From NCBI GenBank assembly GCA_963717515.1, contig OY970338.1:62001-126000 (forward strand): a stretch of DNA of 64,000 bases, read 5' to 3'. The DNA is from CAYXZQ01 sp963717515. Its GTDB lineage: Archaea > Nanobdellota > Nanobdellia > Woesearchaeales > DSVV01. Made by a program: the position numbers and the translations under genes. The stretch's first letter is position 1; every line of letters starts with the position of its first letter. The notes under the pieces were generated by a model. The model saw only the letters and a list, made by a program, of their open reading frames with translations. It searched no databases and was not told the DNA's origin. Below, piece by piece: positions 41,938 to 50,324 of this stretch.

Positions 41938-42294
41938 ATGAGAAGGATTATCCTCATCATAATGATTTCTGTATTTATCATATCATGCAGCAGCATTGAA
42001 CGGCCGTCAGCCTCCCAGGATGCAAGCCAGGGAATGCACGATGAAGATGCAGTTCAGGCGGATACCAATAGCCAGGCACCGGCGAATGCAGCCGATGTGA
42101 CAGATGATGCTGGAGATGGCAGTTCTGTCCAGGCTGATTCAGACACGCTGCAGGTTTCGGATAGTGCTATAGATCCAGCAGACACAACACAGGCATCAGA
42201 TGAGGGCCTTGATGTGGATTCCATAAATGATGATGCCGGGCTTCTTGATGATTCAGATGTAGATATCGACATGAGCTCTTTTGACGACTGGTAG
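41938..42294 (+). CDS. Small acidic lipoprotein
   Basis: A 118-residue protein. The N-terminus 'MRRIILIIMISVFIISCSS' is a lipoprotein signal peptide with a lipobox-like IISC at about 14-17. The mature part is almost all Asp, Ser, Ala and Gly/Gln, with no predicted fold, and ends 'SSFDDW'. Such acidic, disordered lipoproteins may act as linkers at the cell surface. It is convergent with the eL15 gene with a two-base gap. A TATA-like 'aatttaaatac' about 35 bases upstream is followed by 'agaggtg' before ATG 41938. Confidence 0.68.
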   Translation: MRRIILIIMISVFIISCSSIERPSASQDASQGMHDEDAVQADTNSQAPANAADVTDDAGDGSSVQADSDTLQVSDSAIDPADTTQASDEGLDVDSINDDAGLLDDSDVDIDMSSFDDW

Positions 42295-42296
42295 TT

Positions 42297-42875
42297 TCAC
42301 TTGCCAAGCCTTTCATTAGCCCTTATGCTAGGCCTGAGTTTCTCTGCACCCTTGCCCTTGTTCAGCAGCCCTCTTGATTTCTTCCCTGCGGATGTCAGAC
42401 CGCGAAAGACCCTTCTCGTGTGCTGCTTTTCGCTTATCCAGTTGATCTTCCTGTCGCTTCTTATTACTGGATGGAGCGGGTCAACAAAGATTATCTCATA
42501 CCAGTAATAGTTGTTGTCTTCTGCGACCCAGTAGCTGTTGAGGACCTCCAGGTTAGGGTATTTCATTGCTGCCCTCTTCTCTGAGATGAGCTGGTATGAT
42601 ATCTTGAGATTCTTCCTGCTCCCGAAGCGCTTTGTCCTCCTGCCTGCCTTTATCCTGGGCCTCTTGTGTCCACCGCGCTGGACCCTCTGTCGGACGATTA
42701 TATAGCCCTCTTTTGCCTTGTAGCCGAGAGTCCTTGCCCTGTCCAGCCTTGTAGGCCTCTCGATCCGCTTTGTCGCGGGCTGCCTTCTCAACCTGATGAG
42801 GCGGGATTTATATTCCTCACTATTGGTAACTTTCGGCCTTTTCCAGAGGTTTGCAAGATGTTTGTAAAGTCCCAT
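42297..42875 (-). CDS. rpl15e: Large subunit ribosomal protein eL15
   Basis: A 192-residue eL15, an archaeal/eukaryotic 23S rRNA-binding protein. Signatures are 'MGLYKHLANLWKRP', 'PTRLDRARTLGYKAKEGYII' and 'GGHKRPRIKAGRRTKRFG'. It is highly basic and of usual length. It stands alone on the minus strand. Confidence 0.96.
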   Translation of the reverse strand: MGLYKHLANLWKRPKVTNSEEYKSRLIRLRRQPATKRIERPTRLDRARTLGYKAKEGYIIVRQRVQRGGHKRPRIKAGRRTKRFGSRKNLKISYQLISEKRAAMKYPNLEVLNSYWVAEDNNYYWYEIIFVDPLHPVIRSDRKINWISEKQHTRRVFRGLTSAGKKSRGLLNKGKGAEKLRPSIRANERLGK

Positions 42876-43028
42876 TTTTCTTCACTAATTCCATGTTGAT
42901 GTTAAGAGGTTATTTATAAATTTAACTAAAAACCTCAGAATACGCCAATACTCGAAAAACTTAAATAATATCTCTTGTTCTTTTCACATAAAAAATGAGT
43001 TCTCGCTTGTTTTTTTGGAGATGATAAT

Positions 43029-43538
43029 ATGACGATACAGAAAGGAGACAGGGTAAAGATTGAATATACAGGTAAATTCGAGGATGGGACAGTCTTCGAC
43101 AGCTCAGATAAGCATGGCAATCCGCTTGATTTCGAGGTAGGCAAGGGCCAGGTCATCATGGGGTTTGAGAAGGCCCTTGTAGGCATGAAGAAAGGCGACG
43201 AGAAAGAGTTCAGCCTCCAGCCCCACGAAGCATACGGCGACTACAACAAGGACATGATCAAGGATGTTCCCAGGGAGCAGCTCCCAAAGGAGGACCTCAA
43301 GCCCGGAATGATGCTTCTTATGCAGCTTCCGGACGGCAACCAGCTGCCTGCAAAGATAGCTGACGTCGGTAAGGAAGTCGTCTCAATAGACATGAACCAT
43401 CCTTTAGCTGGCAAAGTCTTGAATTTCAGCATAAAGGTCACTGACGTGACCCCTGTCCAGGAGCCTGCTGCTGAAGCAAAGGAATCTGATCCTCCAGAGG
43501 CTAAGCCTGCCCCTGCACAAGACAGCAAGAGCGGCTAG
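43029..43538 (+). CDS. Short FKBP-type peptidyl-prolyl isomerase (SlyD-like)
   Basis: A 169-residue FKBP with the insert-in-flap domain: 'DRVKIEYTGKFEDGTVFDSS', 'GKGQVIMGFEKALVGMKKGD' and 'VVSIDMNHPLAGKVLNFSIK'. The last 25 residues are a Pro/Glu/Lys-rich tail. 'ttggagatgataat' provides the ribosome site. It is the second FKBP in the window and lacks the extra C-terminal domain of the one at 11399. Confidence 0.93.
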   Translation: MTIQKGDRVKIEYTGKFEDGTVFDSSDKHGNPLDFEVGKGQVIMGFEKALVGMKKGDEKEFSLQPHEAYGDYNKDMIKDVPREQLPKEDLKPGMMLLMQLPDGNQLPAKIADVGKEVVSIDMNHPLAGKVLNFSIKVTDVTPVQEPAAEAKESDPPEAKPAPAQDSKSG

Positions 43539-43591
43539 GACTATTCTCTTCAATTTTATTTCCATTTTTCATCTTTTCAATATCCAATAAG

Positions 43592-43599
43592 TTTAAATA
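43592..43599 (+). promoter_or_regulatory. TATA box of the cimA leader transcript
   Basis: 'tttaaata' centred near 43596 predicts a transcript start at about 43620-43623, directly at the first base of the leader ORF. Confidence 0.5.
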
Positions 43600-43622
43600 C
43601 TAGTTTTCAAACTGATAAGTTC

Positions 43623-43682
43623 ATGACAGGCAAACTAATCATGCTCATCTCGATTCTGCCTACCATCATCATTATCAGTTAA
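43623..43682 (+). CDS. Leader peptide, Ile-rich, upstream of cimA
   Basis: A 19-codon frame reading MTGKLIMLISILPTIIIIS, with seven Ile (four in a row at codons 15-18) and three Leu. It lies where a leaderless mRNA would begin and ends at a TAA (43680-43682) that directly abuts a hairpin. The next gene makes the first committed intermediate of pyruvate-derived isoleucine. That combination, rather than the frame alone, supports a regulatory leader. Protein expression is unproven. Confidence 0.6.
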   Translation: MTGKLIMLISILPTIIIIS

Positions 43683-43705
43683 GGGTCCGATAATATTCTG
43701 GACCC
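43683..43705 (+). promoter_or_regulatory. Hairpin following the Ile-rich leader
   Basis: GGGTCC (43683-43688) pairs perfectly with GGACCC (43700-43705) around an 11-nt A/T loop. The leader codons CTCATCTC (43644-43651) are perfectly complementary to GAGATGAG (43722-43729), so a long-range stem can enclose the hairpin. No T-run follows, so this is not a standard intrinsic terminator; it may act on translation or on polymerase pausing. Confidence 0.55.
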
Positions 43706-43765
43706 GTGTAATAATCCAATAGAGATGAGAATATAACAAAAAACAGGAACAGGGGTATCGAAAAA

Positions 43766-45433
43766 ATGGAACAATTAAAAATGAGGATATATGATACGTC
43801 TCTAAGGGACGGGACACAGGCAGAAGAAGTGAAGTTCACTACAAGGGACAGGTTGAACTTCATGCAGGTATTGGACAGGTTCGGGGTCGATTATATTGAG
43901 CTCGGATGGCCTTCCAACAGCCCCAGTGTCATCGATTGTTTCCAGAAAGCCAGGAGCTATAGCCTTGAGCACTCGAAGCTAGCGGCATTCGGCTCGACAA
44001 GGCTCAAGGGAATCTCTGCCGAAGAAGACAACAACCTCAGACTACTCCTTGAGACAGAAGCTCCAGTGACAACAATATTCGGAAAGACATGGCTTGACCA
44101 TGTGTTCAAGCAGCTCAAAATGACTCCTGACGAGAACCTTGAAGCGATAGCCCAAAGCGTGGGTCATCTGAAGTCACATGGTCGGGAAGTGATATATGAT
44201 GCAGAACATTTTTTTGACGGGTTCAAGGACAATGAAGATTATGCTCTCAAATGCATCAAAACAGCTGTAGATGCTGGCGCAGATGCAATCATCCTGTGCG
44301 ACACAAATGGAGGATGTCTGAGCGATGAGATTTTTGATAAGGTCTCCAGGGTCAGGGAATTCTTCGATAAGGAAGGGATAAAGAGCGAACTTGGAATACA
44401 TCTCCATGATGATAGCGGTGAGTCAGTGGCATCAACTTCCAGGGTTGCCCATATGGTACAGCAGGTCCAGGGAACAATCAATGGATATGGTGAGAGGGTC
44501 GGGAATGCAGATTTATGTGCCATTCTTCCTAACCTGATGCTCAAGAAAAATTACAAGACCAATGTGAAGCTGGATCAGCTCACGCAGGTAAGCAGGACAT
44601 TCGACACGCTTGCAAACCTAAAACCAAGGGCCACAAGGCACTATACCGGAGAATCAGCCTTTGCCCAGAAAGGCGGGATACACGTCGATGCAGTTTTAAA
44701 AGGGGTATCCTATACGCATATAGACCCTGCATTAGTAGGAAACAGGCTCAGGATTGTCTCGTCTGACCAGTCAGGCTCAGCAAATATTGTTGATATCGTA
44801 AACCGATTCGGATATGAAATATCAAAGAAGGATACTCGGGCAAAGCAGATGCTGGATGAGCTCAAGCATATGGAAGAGAAGATGTATGACATCGATGGCC
44901 TGCCAGCTGAGAAATACCTCCTGACAAGGAAGCACATAGGGAATTACCGGCAGTTTTTCAGGGTAATCGGGCATAAGATCCTGAGCACTAACATGTGGGG
45001 AGAGGACTACAACGAATGTGTTGTGTTTGCAGAAGTGGGCGGCGAGCAAAAGCAGAATGTCGTCGGTCTAAGAGGAGGAGATGTCGGACCTGTGGATGTC
45101 AGCTACCAGGCATTAAGAAACAGCATCGCTTCAGAATATCCCATAATTGACAAGGTCCACCTAATGGATTACAAAGTGAGGATAGCAGAGGACCTGGGTG
45201 AAAAATCAACTGTGAGGGTCTACACTCAGTATGCCAATCATAATGAAGAATGGGCAACAGTCGGTGTGAATGCAAACATTTTCAAGGCAAGCCTCGAGGC
45301 TATAGCAAAGGGATTCGACTATTACCTCCAGAAGCAGCTAAACCCGGACAAGCATACCATGCGGGCCGGGGTTGATTATGGTAGTGTCGCCAAGCCTGTC
45401 CTTCTTCCCGCTGTTCTCGTGGATATGGCCTGA
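43766..45433 (+). CDS. cimA: (R)-citramalate synthase
   Basis: A 555-residue enzyme of the CimA/LeuA family, condensing pyruvate with acetyl-CoA to citramalate, the entry to the threonine-independent isoleucine route. The TIM-barrel signature 'YDTSLRDGTQAEEVKFT' (about 9-25) and metal ligands 'GIHLHDDSG' (about 212-220) are present. The 'NGYGERVGNADL' loop and the C-terminal regulatory LeuA-dimer domain follow. The last ~32 residues after 'FDYYLQKQLN' run antisense through the phosphoesterase gene and look unrelated to the family end, as if the original stop were lost. Homocitrate- or isopropylmalate-synthase activity is less likely by the whole-length pattern. Confidence 0.85.
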   Translation: MEQLKMRIYDTSLRDGTQAEEVKFTTRDRLNFMQVLDRFGVDYIELGWPSNSPSVIDCFQKARSYSLEHSKLAAFGSTRLKGISAEEDNNLRLLLETEAPVTTIFGKTWLDHVFKQLKMTPDENLEAIAQSVGHLKSHGREVIYDAEHFFDGFKDNEDYALKCIKTAVDAGADAIILCDTNGGCLSDEIFDKVSRVREFFDKEGIKSELGIHLHDDSGESVASTSRVAHMVQQVQGTINGYGERVGNADLCAILPNLMLKKNYKTNVKLDQLTQVSRTFDTLANLKPRATRHYTGESAFAQKGGIHVDAVLKGVSYTHIDPALVGNRLRIVSSDQSGSANIVDIVNRFGYEISKKDTRAKQMLDELKHMEEKMYDIDGLPAEKYLLTRKHIGNYRQFFRVIGHKILSTNMWGEDYNECVVFAEVGGEQKQNVVGLRGGDVGPVDVSYQALRNSIASEYPIIDKVHLMDYKVRIAEDLGEKSTVRVYTQYANHNEEWATVGVNANIFKASLEAIAKGFDYYLQKQLNPDKHTMRAGVDYGSVAKPVLLPAVLVDMA

Positions 45434-45940
45434 GAAGGCAAAGGCGGGCTTTGACTTGAGGATGAAATTCCGTATGCTCTTGTTACCGCAGTGGCCCGTG
45501 TCAAAGAGCCTGTCAAGCTTCGTTTCGTAGGGCGGGGCATGGGTCATGAGGATGTATTTCTTGTCTCCCTTCCTGCTCTTGAGTATCTTCTGGAATGATT
45601 TAGCAACCTTGTCGAATTGCCTGTCCACGATGGAGAAGCCGTTTCCCTCGGCCCCGAGTATGATGAACTCATCGCTCTCGAATGCCCGTCCGTCCATGTA
45701 AACGATATTTTTGAAATCTGAACAGACTTTCTTCAATCTCATGCTGTTCTCATGGTTGCCGGGGATTATGAGGACCGGCTTTTTGATGCTGTCAAACCTC
45801 CCGAGCAGAGTGTTCAGGTCCTGCTCAAAGATGGTAAGATCTCCACAGCAGATGACAAGGCCTGCATCCTTTGACTTTTCGATGACCTGCTTGAGGGTCT
45901 TTCTTGAGCCGTGCAAGTCAGTGAATGCGAGAATCTTCAT
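45338..45940 (-). CDS. Metallophosphoesterase
   Basis: A 200-residue calcineurin-like phosphoesterase. Metal-binding motifs in order are 'DLHG' (D-x-H), 'CGDLT' (GD), 'GNHE' (GNH[ED]), 'THAPPYET' and 'GHIHE' (GH.H). The final 'GDTTIINPGP' is the usual family ending, so its stop is real. ATG 45940 (MKILAFTDLHG) is chosen. Its last 96 bases overlap the end of cimA on the opposite strand. The substrate could be a nucleotide or phosphodiester. Confidence 0.9.
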   Translation of the reverse strand: MKILAFTDLHGSRKTLKQVIEKSKDAGLVICCGDLTIFEQDLNTLLGRFDSIKKPVLIIPGNHENSMRLKKVCSDFKNIVYMDGRAFESDEFIILGAEGNGFSIVDRQFDKVAKSFQKILKSRKGDKKYILMTHAPPYETKLDRLFDTGHCGNKSIRNFILKSKPAFAFSGHIHENSGKKDRLGDTTIINPGPHGMLVRV

Positions 45941-45977
45941 GGATATGCAGAACATTGATGTGATTATTTAAATCTTG

Positions 45978-46562
45978 CTATCTGTCGCTCACAAACACCA
46001 TGCTTCTCGGCCAGTGCTCCTTTATCTTCTCCTTTGGCATGTTGATGATAGGCTCGTAATTGTGGAAGAATGAAAGCATCGAGGTTATGGGTATGGCTGT
46101 CGTGTCTTCAATAAGGTTTGGCCCCAGGATCTTGATGAGCTTTGATATAATCTCGACATTGTAGATCTCCAGGATGTCAGAAAATTTCCTTGATTCAATG
46201 AAAAGGATGAGCAGGAGATGGCCATCATTCTCCCCCAGCCACTTGAAGCTGATATGTTTTATCTCTTTGTCTGTCAGGGGGACGTTCTGATAAGCATCAA
46301 GAAACTGCTTCCGGTAGACACCGTACCTGAACTTGATAATGTACATGACTGTCGCACCGAAGTCATCCGTCCCTTCCGGGCCATTATTGACTGCGGCAAT
46401 GTATCTGACAATCCCCCTCTTTTCAAGCCCTTTCCTCTTCCTGTTGACTGTCTTGACTGGAATCTTAGTCAGCTGGGATATCTTGTTGTCGCTGAGCCTG
46501 GGATTTATGACAAGCTCCTTCAGGATGCTCTTCTCGTACTCATCAAGGTTTATACTGGTCAT
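45978..46562 (-). CDS. AsnC/Lrp-type winged-helix regulator
   Basis: A 194-residue regulator. The N-terminal HTH 'ILKELVINPRLSDNKISQL' and 'VKTVNRKRKGLEKRGIVRYI' is the Lrp/AsnC pattern. The C-terminal region ('LLLILFIESRKFSDILEIYN') resembles the RAM fold but lacks the clear Lrp ligand motif and is longer. It is divergent from the GT4-GH57 pair at 46781 and shares their 218-base upstream region, which holds palindromes, so it may regulate them. Confidence 0.72.
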   Translation of the reverse strand: MTSINLDEYEKSILKELVINPRLSDNKISQLTKIPVKTVNRKRKGLEKRGIVRYIAAVNNGPEGTDDFGATVMYIIKFRYGVYRKQFLDAYQNVPLTDKEIKHISFKWLGENDGHLLLILFIESRKFSDILEIYNVEIISKLIKILGPNLIEDTTAIPITSMLSFFHNYEPIINMPKEKIKEHWPRSMVFVSDR

Positions 46563-46780
46563 TTTTACTGAAATAAGCTACTTGTTGTGTTACGAGGTTT
46601 GCATATGTGATATATATATGTTTTTATTATAGCATTATTAACATAAAAAAATGATATATAAATCCAATATAAAAAGATTTATAAAGGATGACATGCCAAA
46701 AAAACATAAATAGGCATGACAGTAGATTAGTATGACTAGTCATTTAAGTTAAAGATGGTCTGTTCAATAAAGAGGAGAAT
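46563..46780. promoter_or_regulatory. Divergent intergenic region with palindromes
   Basis: No gene. A TATA-like 'atttataaag' is near 46677-46686. CATGCC (46692-46697) and GGCATG (46713-46718) form an inverted repeat, and ATGACTAGTCAT (46732-46743) is a perfect 12-bp palindrome 38 bases before ATG 46781. Their position between a regulator and a carbohydrate operon suggests operators. Confidence 0.45.
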
Positions 46781-48013
46781 ATGAAGGTGCTGATGCTTGG
46801 CTGGGAGTTTCCGCCATACAGTTCAGGAGGGCTTGGCACAGCCTGCGAGGGTCTTACCAAGGGTCTTGCAAACAATGACATCAATGTCACATTTGTCTTG
46901 CCAAAGGCAGGAGGGAGCCAGAGCCCGTCCCATGTGAACCTCATAGTCGCAAGCAATGTCTTTGTAGATGATGACAGGATTCGGTTCTTAGAGGTCAATT
47001 CCCTTCTGGCACCCTATATCTCATCAGATGAGTACCTTGAGAGGTACAACAAGCACAAATGCCTCAAGCAGGGGGATATGAGGGAAATACATGAAAGCCT
47101 TTACGGCTCAGACCTCTATGAGGAAGTGCACAAGTATTCTGAGAAAGTCAATATCATTTCATCCTTTGAACAGTTCGATGTCATCCATGCCCATGACTGG
47201 ATGACATATCCTGCTGGGATAAGAGCGAAGCACTCGACCGGCAAGCCCCTGGTCGTCCACATACACGCTACTGAGTTCGACAGGACAGGGGGCAATGTCA
47301 ACCAGCATGTCTATGATATCGAGAGGCATGGGTTCCACGAGGCTGACAAGATAATCGCAGTGAGCAATTTCACCAAGGGCAAGGTTGTCGAGCACTATGG
47401 CATAAGTCCGGACAAGGTCGAGGTTGTTCACAATGCTGTAGATTTCACATGCTGTGATAACGAGAGCTGCATCAGGCAGGATGACAAGGTCGTGCTGTTC
47501 CTGGGTAGGATAACGCTCCAGAAAGGGCCTGAATATTTCCTATATGCAGCAAAACGGGTACTTGAGATGGACCCAGATGTCAAGTTTGTGGTTGCAGGAA
47601 GCGGGGATATGGAGGGCTTCATGATAGAGGAGGCTGCAAGGCTCGGCATCGCAAACAAGGTATTATTCACAGGGTTTCTCCGGGGAAAGGACATCGACAG
47701 GGCTTACAGGATGGCAAACCTATATGTCATGCCTTCTGTTTCTGAGCCATTCGGTATAACCCCTCTTGAGTCCATGAGGAACGGGACCCCTGTGCTGATA
47801 TCCAGGAATTCAGGAGTATCTGAGGTGCTCAACCACTGCCTGAAGGTCGATTTCTGGGACATCGACCAGATGAGCAGCAAGATGCTCGCTGTGCTCAAGT
47901 ACAGCTCGCTTCACAGGGAGATGAAGGAGAACGGGCTGAGGGAGGTCTACAAGTTCAACTGGGACCTGCCTGCAAAAAAATGCATTGATGTATACAACAG
48001 TGTCTTACATTAG
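46781..48013 (+). CDS. Glycogen synthase-like GT4 glycosyltransferase
   Basis: A 410-residue GT-B enzyme. The N-terminus 'MLGWEFPPYSSGGLGTACEGL' has the 'EFPP...GGLG' loop of glycogen/starch synthases. Motifs 'VIHAHDWMTYPAG', 'VLFLGRITLQKGPEYFLYAA' and the E-x7-E site 'SVSEPFGITPLESMRNG' (about 320-336) follow. It probably transfers glucose from an NDP-glucose to alpha-glucan. The GH57 gene 22 bases downstream supports a glycogen role. Confidence 0.87.
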   Translation: MKVLMLGWEFPPYSSGGLGTACEGLTKGLANNDINVTFVLPKAGGSQSPSHVNLIVASNVFVDDDRIRFLEVNSLLAPYISSDEYLERYNKHKCLKQGDMREIHESLYGSDLYEEVHKYSEKVNIISSFEQFDVIHAHDWMTYPAGIRAKHSTGKPLVVHIHATEFDRTGGNVNQHVYDIERHGFHEADKIIAVSNFTKGKVVEHYGISPDKVEVVHNAVDFTCCDNESCIRQDDKVVLFLGRITLQKGPEYFLYAAKRVLEMDPDVKFVVAGSGDMEGFMIEEAARLGIANKVLFTGFLRGKDIDRAYRMANLYVMPSVSEPFGITPLESMRNGTPVLISRNSGVSEVLNHCLKVDFWDIDQMSSKMLAVLKYSSLHREMKENGLREVYKFNWDLPAKKCIDVYNSVLH

Positions 48014-48035
48014 GGAGGATTAGCAAACAGAGGGG

Positions 48036-49319
48036 GTGCAAGTGGTAAGCGTATGCATATATTTCCAGGTACACCAGCCGTTCAGGCTGAGAAGATACAG
48101 CGTATTCGACATAGGGAAGAATCATGATTATTTCGATGATAAGAAAAATGAGGAGATTTGCAGAAAAGTCGCCAATAAATGCTATCTTCCGGCAAATGCC
48201 ATACTCCTTGAACTGATCAAGAAGACAGGTGGCAGGTTCAAGTGTGCATTCTCAATAACAGGCGTGGTCCTTGAGCAGTTCGAGAAATATACGCCTGAGG
48301 TCATCGAGAGCTTCAGGAGGCTTTCAGAGACCGGATGCGTGGAATTCCTCTCAGAAACCTATCACCATAGCCTCAGCTATCTCTATTCAAAGGAAGAGTT
48401 CAAGAGCCAGGTGAGCCTCCACAAACAGATTCTCAGGAGGCTATTCGACACAGAACCTAAGGTATTCCGGAACACAGAATTGATATATAATAACGAGCTT
48501 GCAAATTTTATCGAGAAAATGGGCTACAAGGGCATACTGGCCGAGGGCGCAGACCATATCCTCGGCTGGCGGTCGCCGAATTTCCTATACACCCCTGTCA
48601 CATGCAAGAAGATAAAGCTCATGCTCAAGAACTACAAATTGAGCGATGACGTAGCTTTCCGGTTCTCGAACAAGGGCTGGAAGGAGTGGCCTCTCACAGC
48701 TGACAAGTTCGTCCAATGGATAAATGCAGTCAACGGAAACGGAGAGGTCGTCAACCTCTTCATGGACTATGAGACCCTTGGAGAGCATCAGTGGGAGGAC
48801 ACAGGGATATTTGAGTTCCTGAGGCATTTCCCGGACCATATCCTGAGGCACCCTGACAATGATTTCCTTACCCCGGCAGAGGCAGTCGCAAGGTATGACT
48901 CTAAATCAGAGCTGGACATCCACAATTTCATATCCTGGGCAGACATCGAGAGAGACCTCTCTGCCTGGCTTGGCAATGACATGCAGAAGAATTCCCTGCA
49001 GGAGCTCTACAGGCTTGAAAAGAACGTCATGTCAAGCAATGACAGGAAACTGATCGACGACTGGAGAAAGCTGACCACTTCAGACCATTTCTATTACATG
49101 TGCACAAAATGGTTCTCTGACGGTGATGTACACAAGTACTTCAACCCGTATGACAGCCCATATGAGTCGTTCATCGCTTTCATGAACATACTTAATGACA
49201 TCATAGCCAGATTGAGGGAAAAGAGCCGGGAGCCTGCAAGTGCAAAACCTGAAGCAGGAATCAAGTTGCAGCTCTCAGAACGACCGAGCATGCTCCTCGA
49301 GCCGGATGCTGCAAGTTAA
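48036..49319 (+). CDS. GH57 family glycoside hydrolase
   Basis: A 427-residue glycoside hydrolase family 57 enzyme, acting on alpha-1,4- or alpha-1,6-glucans. The opening 'VCIYFQVHQPFRLRRYSVFD' is GH57 motif 1. 'CVEFLSETYHHSL' carries motif 2, 'FRNTELIYNNELANF' motif 3 (the catalytic Glu candidate is in 'NTELIY'), and 'LFMDYETLGEHQW' motif 4 (candidate acid Asp). The start is GTG, either at 48036 or at 48042; 'agggggtg' is at 48031-48038. It is probably an alpha-amylase or debranching-type partner of the GT4 enzyme. Confidence 0.87.
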   Translation: MQVVSVCIYFQVHQPFRLRRYSVFDIGKNHDYFDDKKNEEICRKVANKCYLPANAILLELIKKTGGRFKCAFSITGVVLEQFEKYTPEVIESFRRLSETGCVEFLSETYHHSLSYLYSKEEFKSQVSLHKQILRRLFDTEPKVFRNTELIYNNELANFIEKMGYKGILAEGADHILGWRSPNFLYTPVTCKKIKLMLKNYKLSDDVAFRFSNKGWKEWPLTADKFVQWINAVNGNGEVVNLFMDYETLGEHQWEDTGIFEFLRHFPDHILRHPDNDFLTPAEAVARYDSKSELDIHNFISWADIERDLSAWLGNDMQKNSLQELYRLEKNVMSSNDRKLIDDWRKLTTSDHFYYMCTKWFSDGDVHKYFNPYDSPYESFIAFMNILNDIIARLREKSREPASAKPEAGIKLQLSERPSMLLEPDAAS

Positions 49320-49374
49320 AAAGAAATATTTTTATATTAGTTGTCATAATATTAATGAAAAAGGGGTGGTTGTT

Positions 49375-49686
49375 ATGGTAGTTAAGAAGGTCAAGGGCAA
49401 GACTAAAAAATCAAGGCCCAATGTCCTAAAGAAGGTCAGGCCGGAATTCTCATTTATAATTGTCAACGGTAAGGCTGTCAGGGACCTGCCTGCTCTGGCA
49501 CTGGAGCTTGAGAACCTGGATGACAGCATGTTCCATCATCATGTCAATGAGACAAAGAACGATTTCGCAAACTGGGTCAGGGAGGTTATCGGCGAGATCG
49601 AGCTTGCTGATGCCCTGATGGGAATAAGCTCAAAAAAAGACACCCAGCTACAGATGCTGAGGCATATTGTCAAATCCCTGGGGTAG
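49375..49686 (+). CDS. DUF5752-like protein, paralog 1
   Basis: A 103-residue protein starting MVVKKVKGKTKKSRPNVLKK. The conserved segment 'FHHHVNETKNDFANWVREVI' (about 54-73) followed by 'ELADAL' is the DUF5752-type signature, also present in the next gene. A basic N-terminus precedes it. 'aaggggtgg' lies 5 bases before ATG 49375. Function is unknown; in other archaea the domain is found alone or fused. Confidence 0.72.
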   Translation: MVVKKVKGKTKKSRPNVLKKVRPEFSFIIVNGKAVRDLPALALELENLDDSMFHHHVNETKNDFANWVREVIGEIELADALMGISSKKDTQLQMLRHIVKSLG

Positions 49687-49697
49687 GTGGTTCCAAG

Positions 49698-50324
49698 ATG
49701 ATAGATGAAGAAAAAAAACTGGCAGATGTGCAACCTGAGAATACTTTCAGGACACATAAGGGAGGAGAGATAAAAAACCTCAGGCAGCTGCAGAGTGTTC
49801 TCGGTGAGATAAGCGCGGAAAGCTTCGAGCATCATGTTAATGACGGGAAGAATGATTTCGCAAACTGGGTCAGGAATTCTGTGGGCGATGATGAGCTTGC
49901 CGATATCATGGAAAAGACCCTTGATTTTGACAAGACAAAGCAGATAATCGCTGACAGGATATCACTCCTCGAGAAGAAGATAGAGGTCAAGAAGATCAGG
50001 GAAAGTCTGGAAAGCCTCAAGAGTGACACGATGGGGATCGACAGGATCCCTGATGACCTTGAGAGCCCTGGAAAGCCTCCTGAACAGCAGCCTGCCGAAA
50101 TGGAGCCCGAGGAGACAGACTCATTCGAGGTCAGCGAGGAACCCAAAAAGATTGAGGAAGTCATGCATGATACAGGGATAATCGCAGCCGGGCCTCTGAA
50201 AGGCCTCCATGAGAAACATCCTTTCGAGCATATCAAGACAAATATCTATCTGAGGATAAGAGATATCCTTGTTGGTGTCTTCATCGGTCTTGTGCTCGGG
50301 TATATCCTGGGCGCATACCTTTAG
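49698..50324 (+). CDS. DUF5752-like protein, tail-anchored paralog 2
   Basis: A 208-residue protein with the same signature 'FEHHVNDGKNDFANWVRNSV' (about 37-56) and 'ELADIMEKTL'. A coiled coil (about 75-115), an acidic Pro-rich linker, and a C-terminal membrane helix follow ('ILVGVFIGLVLGYILGAYL'). It is thus a tail-anchored, cytoplasm-facing protein. It begins 11 bases after paralog 1, so the two are co-transcribed, and one probably recruits the other to the membrane (inference). Confidence 0.74.
   Translation: MIDEEKKLADVQPENTFRTHKGGEIKNLRQLQSVLGEISAESFEHHVNDGKNDFANWVRNSVGDDELADIMEKTLDFDKTKQIIADRISLLEKKIEVKKIRESLESLKSDTMGIDRIPDDLESPGKPPEQQPAEMEPEETDSFEVSEEPKKIEEVMHDTGIIAAGPLKGLHEKHPFEHIKTNIYLRIRDILVGVFIGLVLGYILGAYL

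Noticed and set aside
43683..43705. Intrinsic terminator before cimA
   Set aside because: The hairpin is not followed by a T-run, so I describe it as a regulatory hairpin and not as a terminator.
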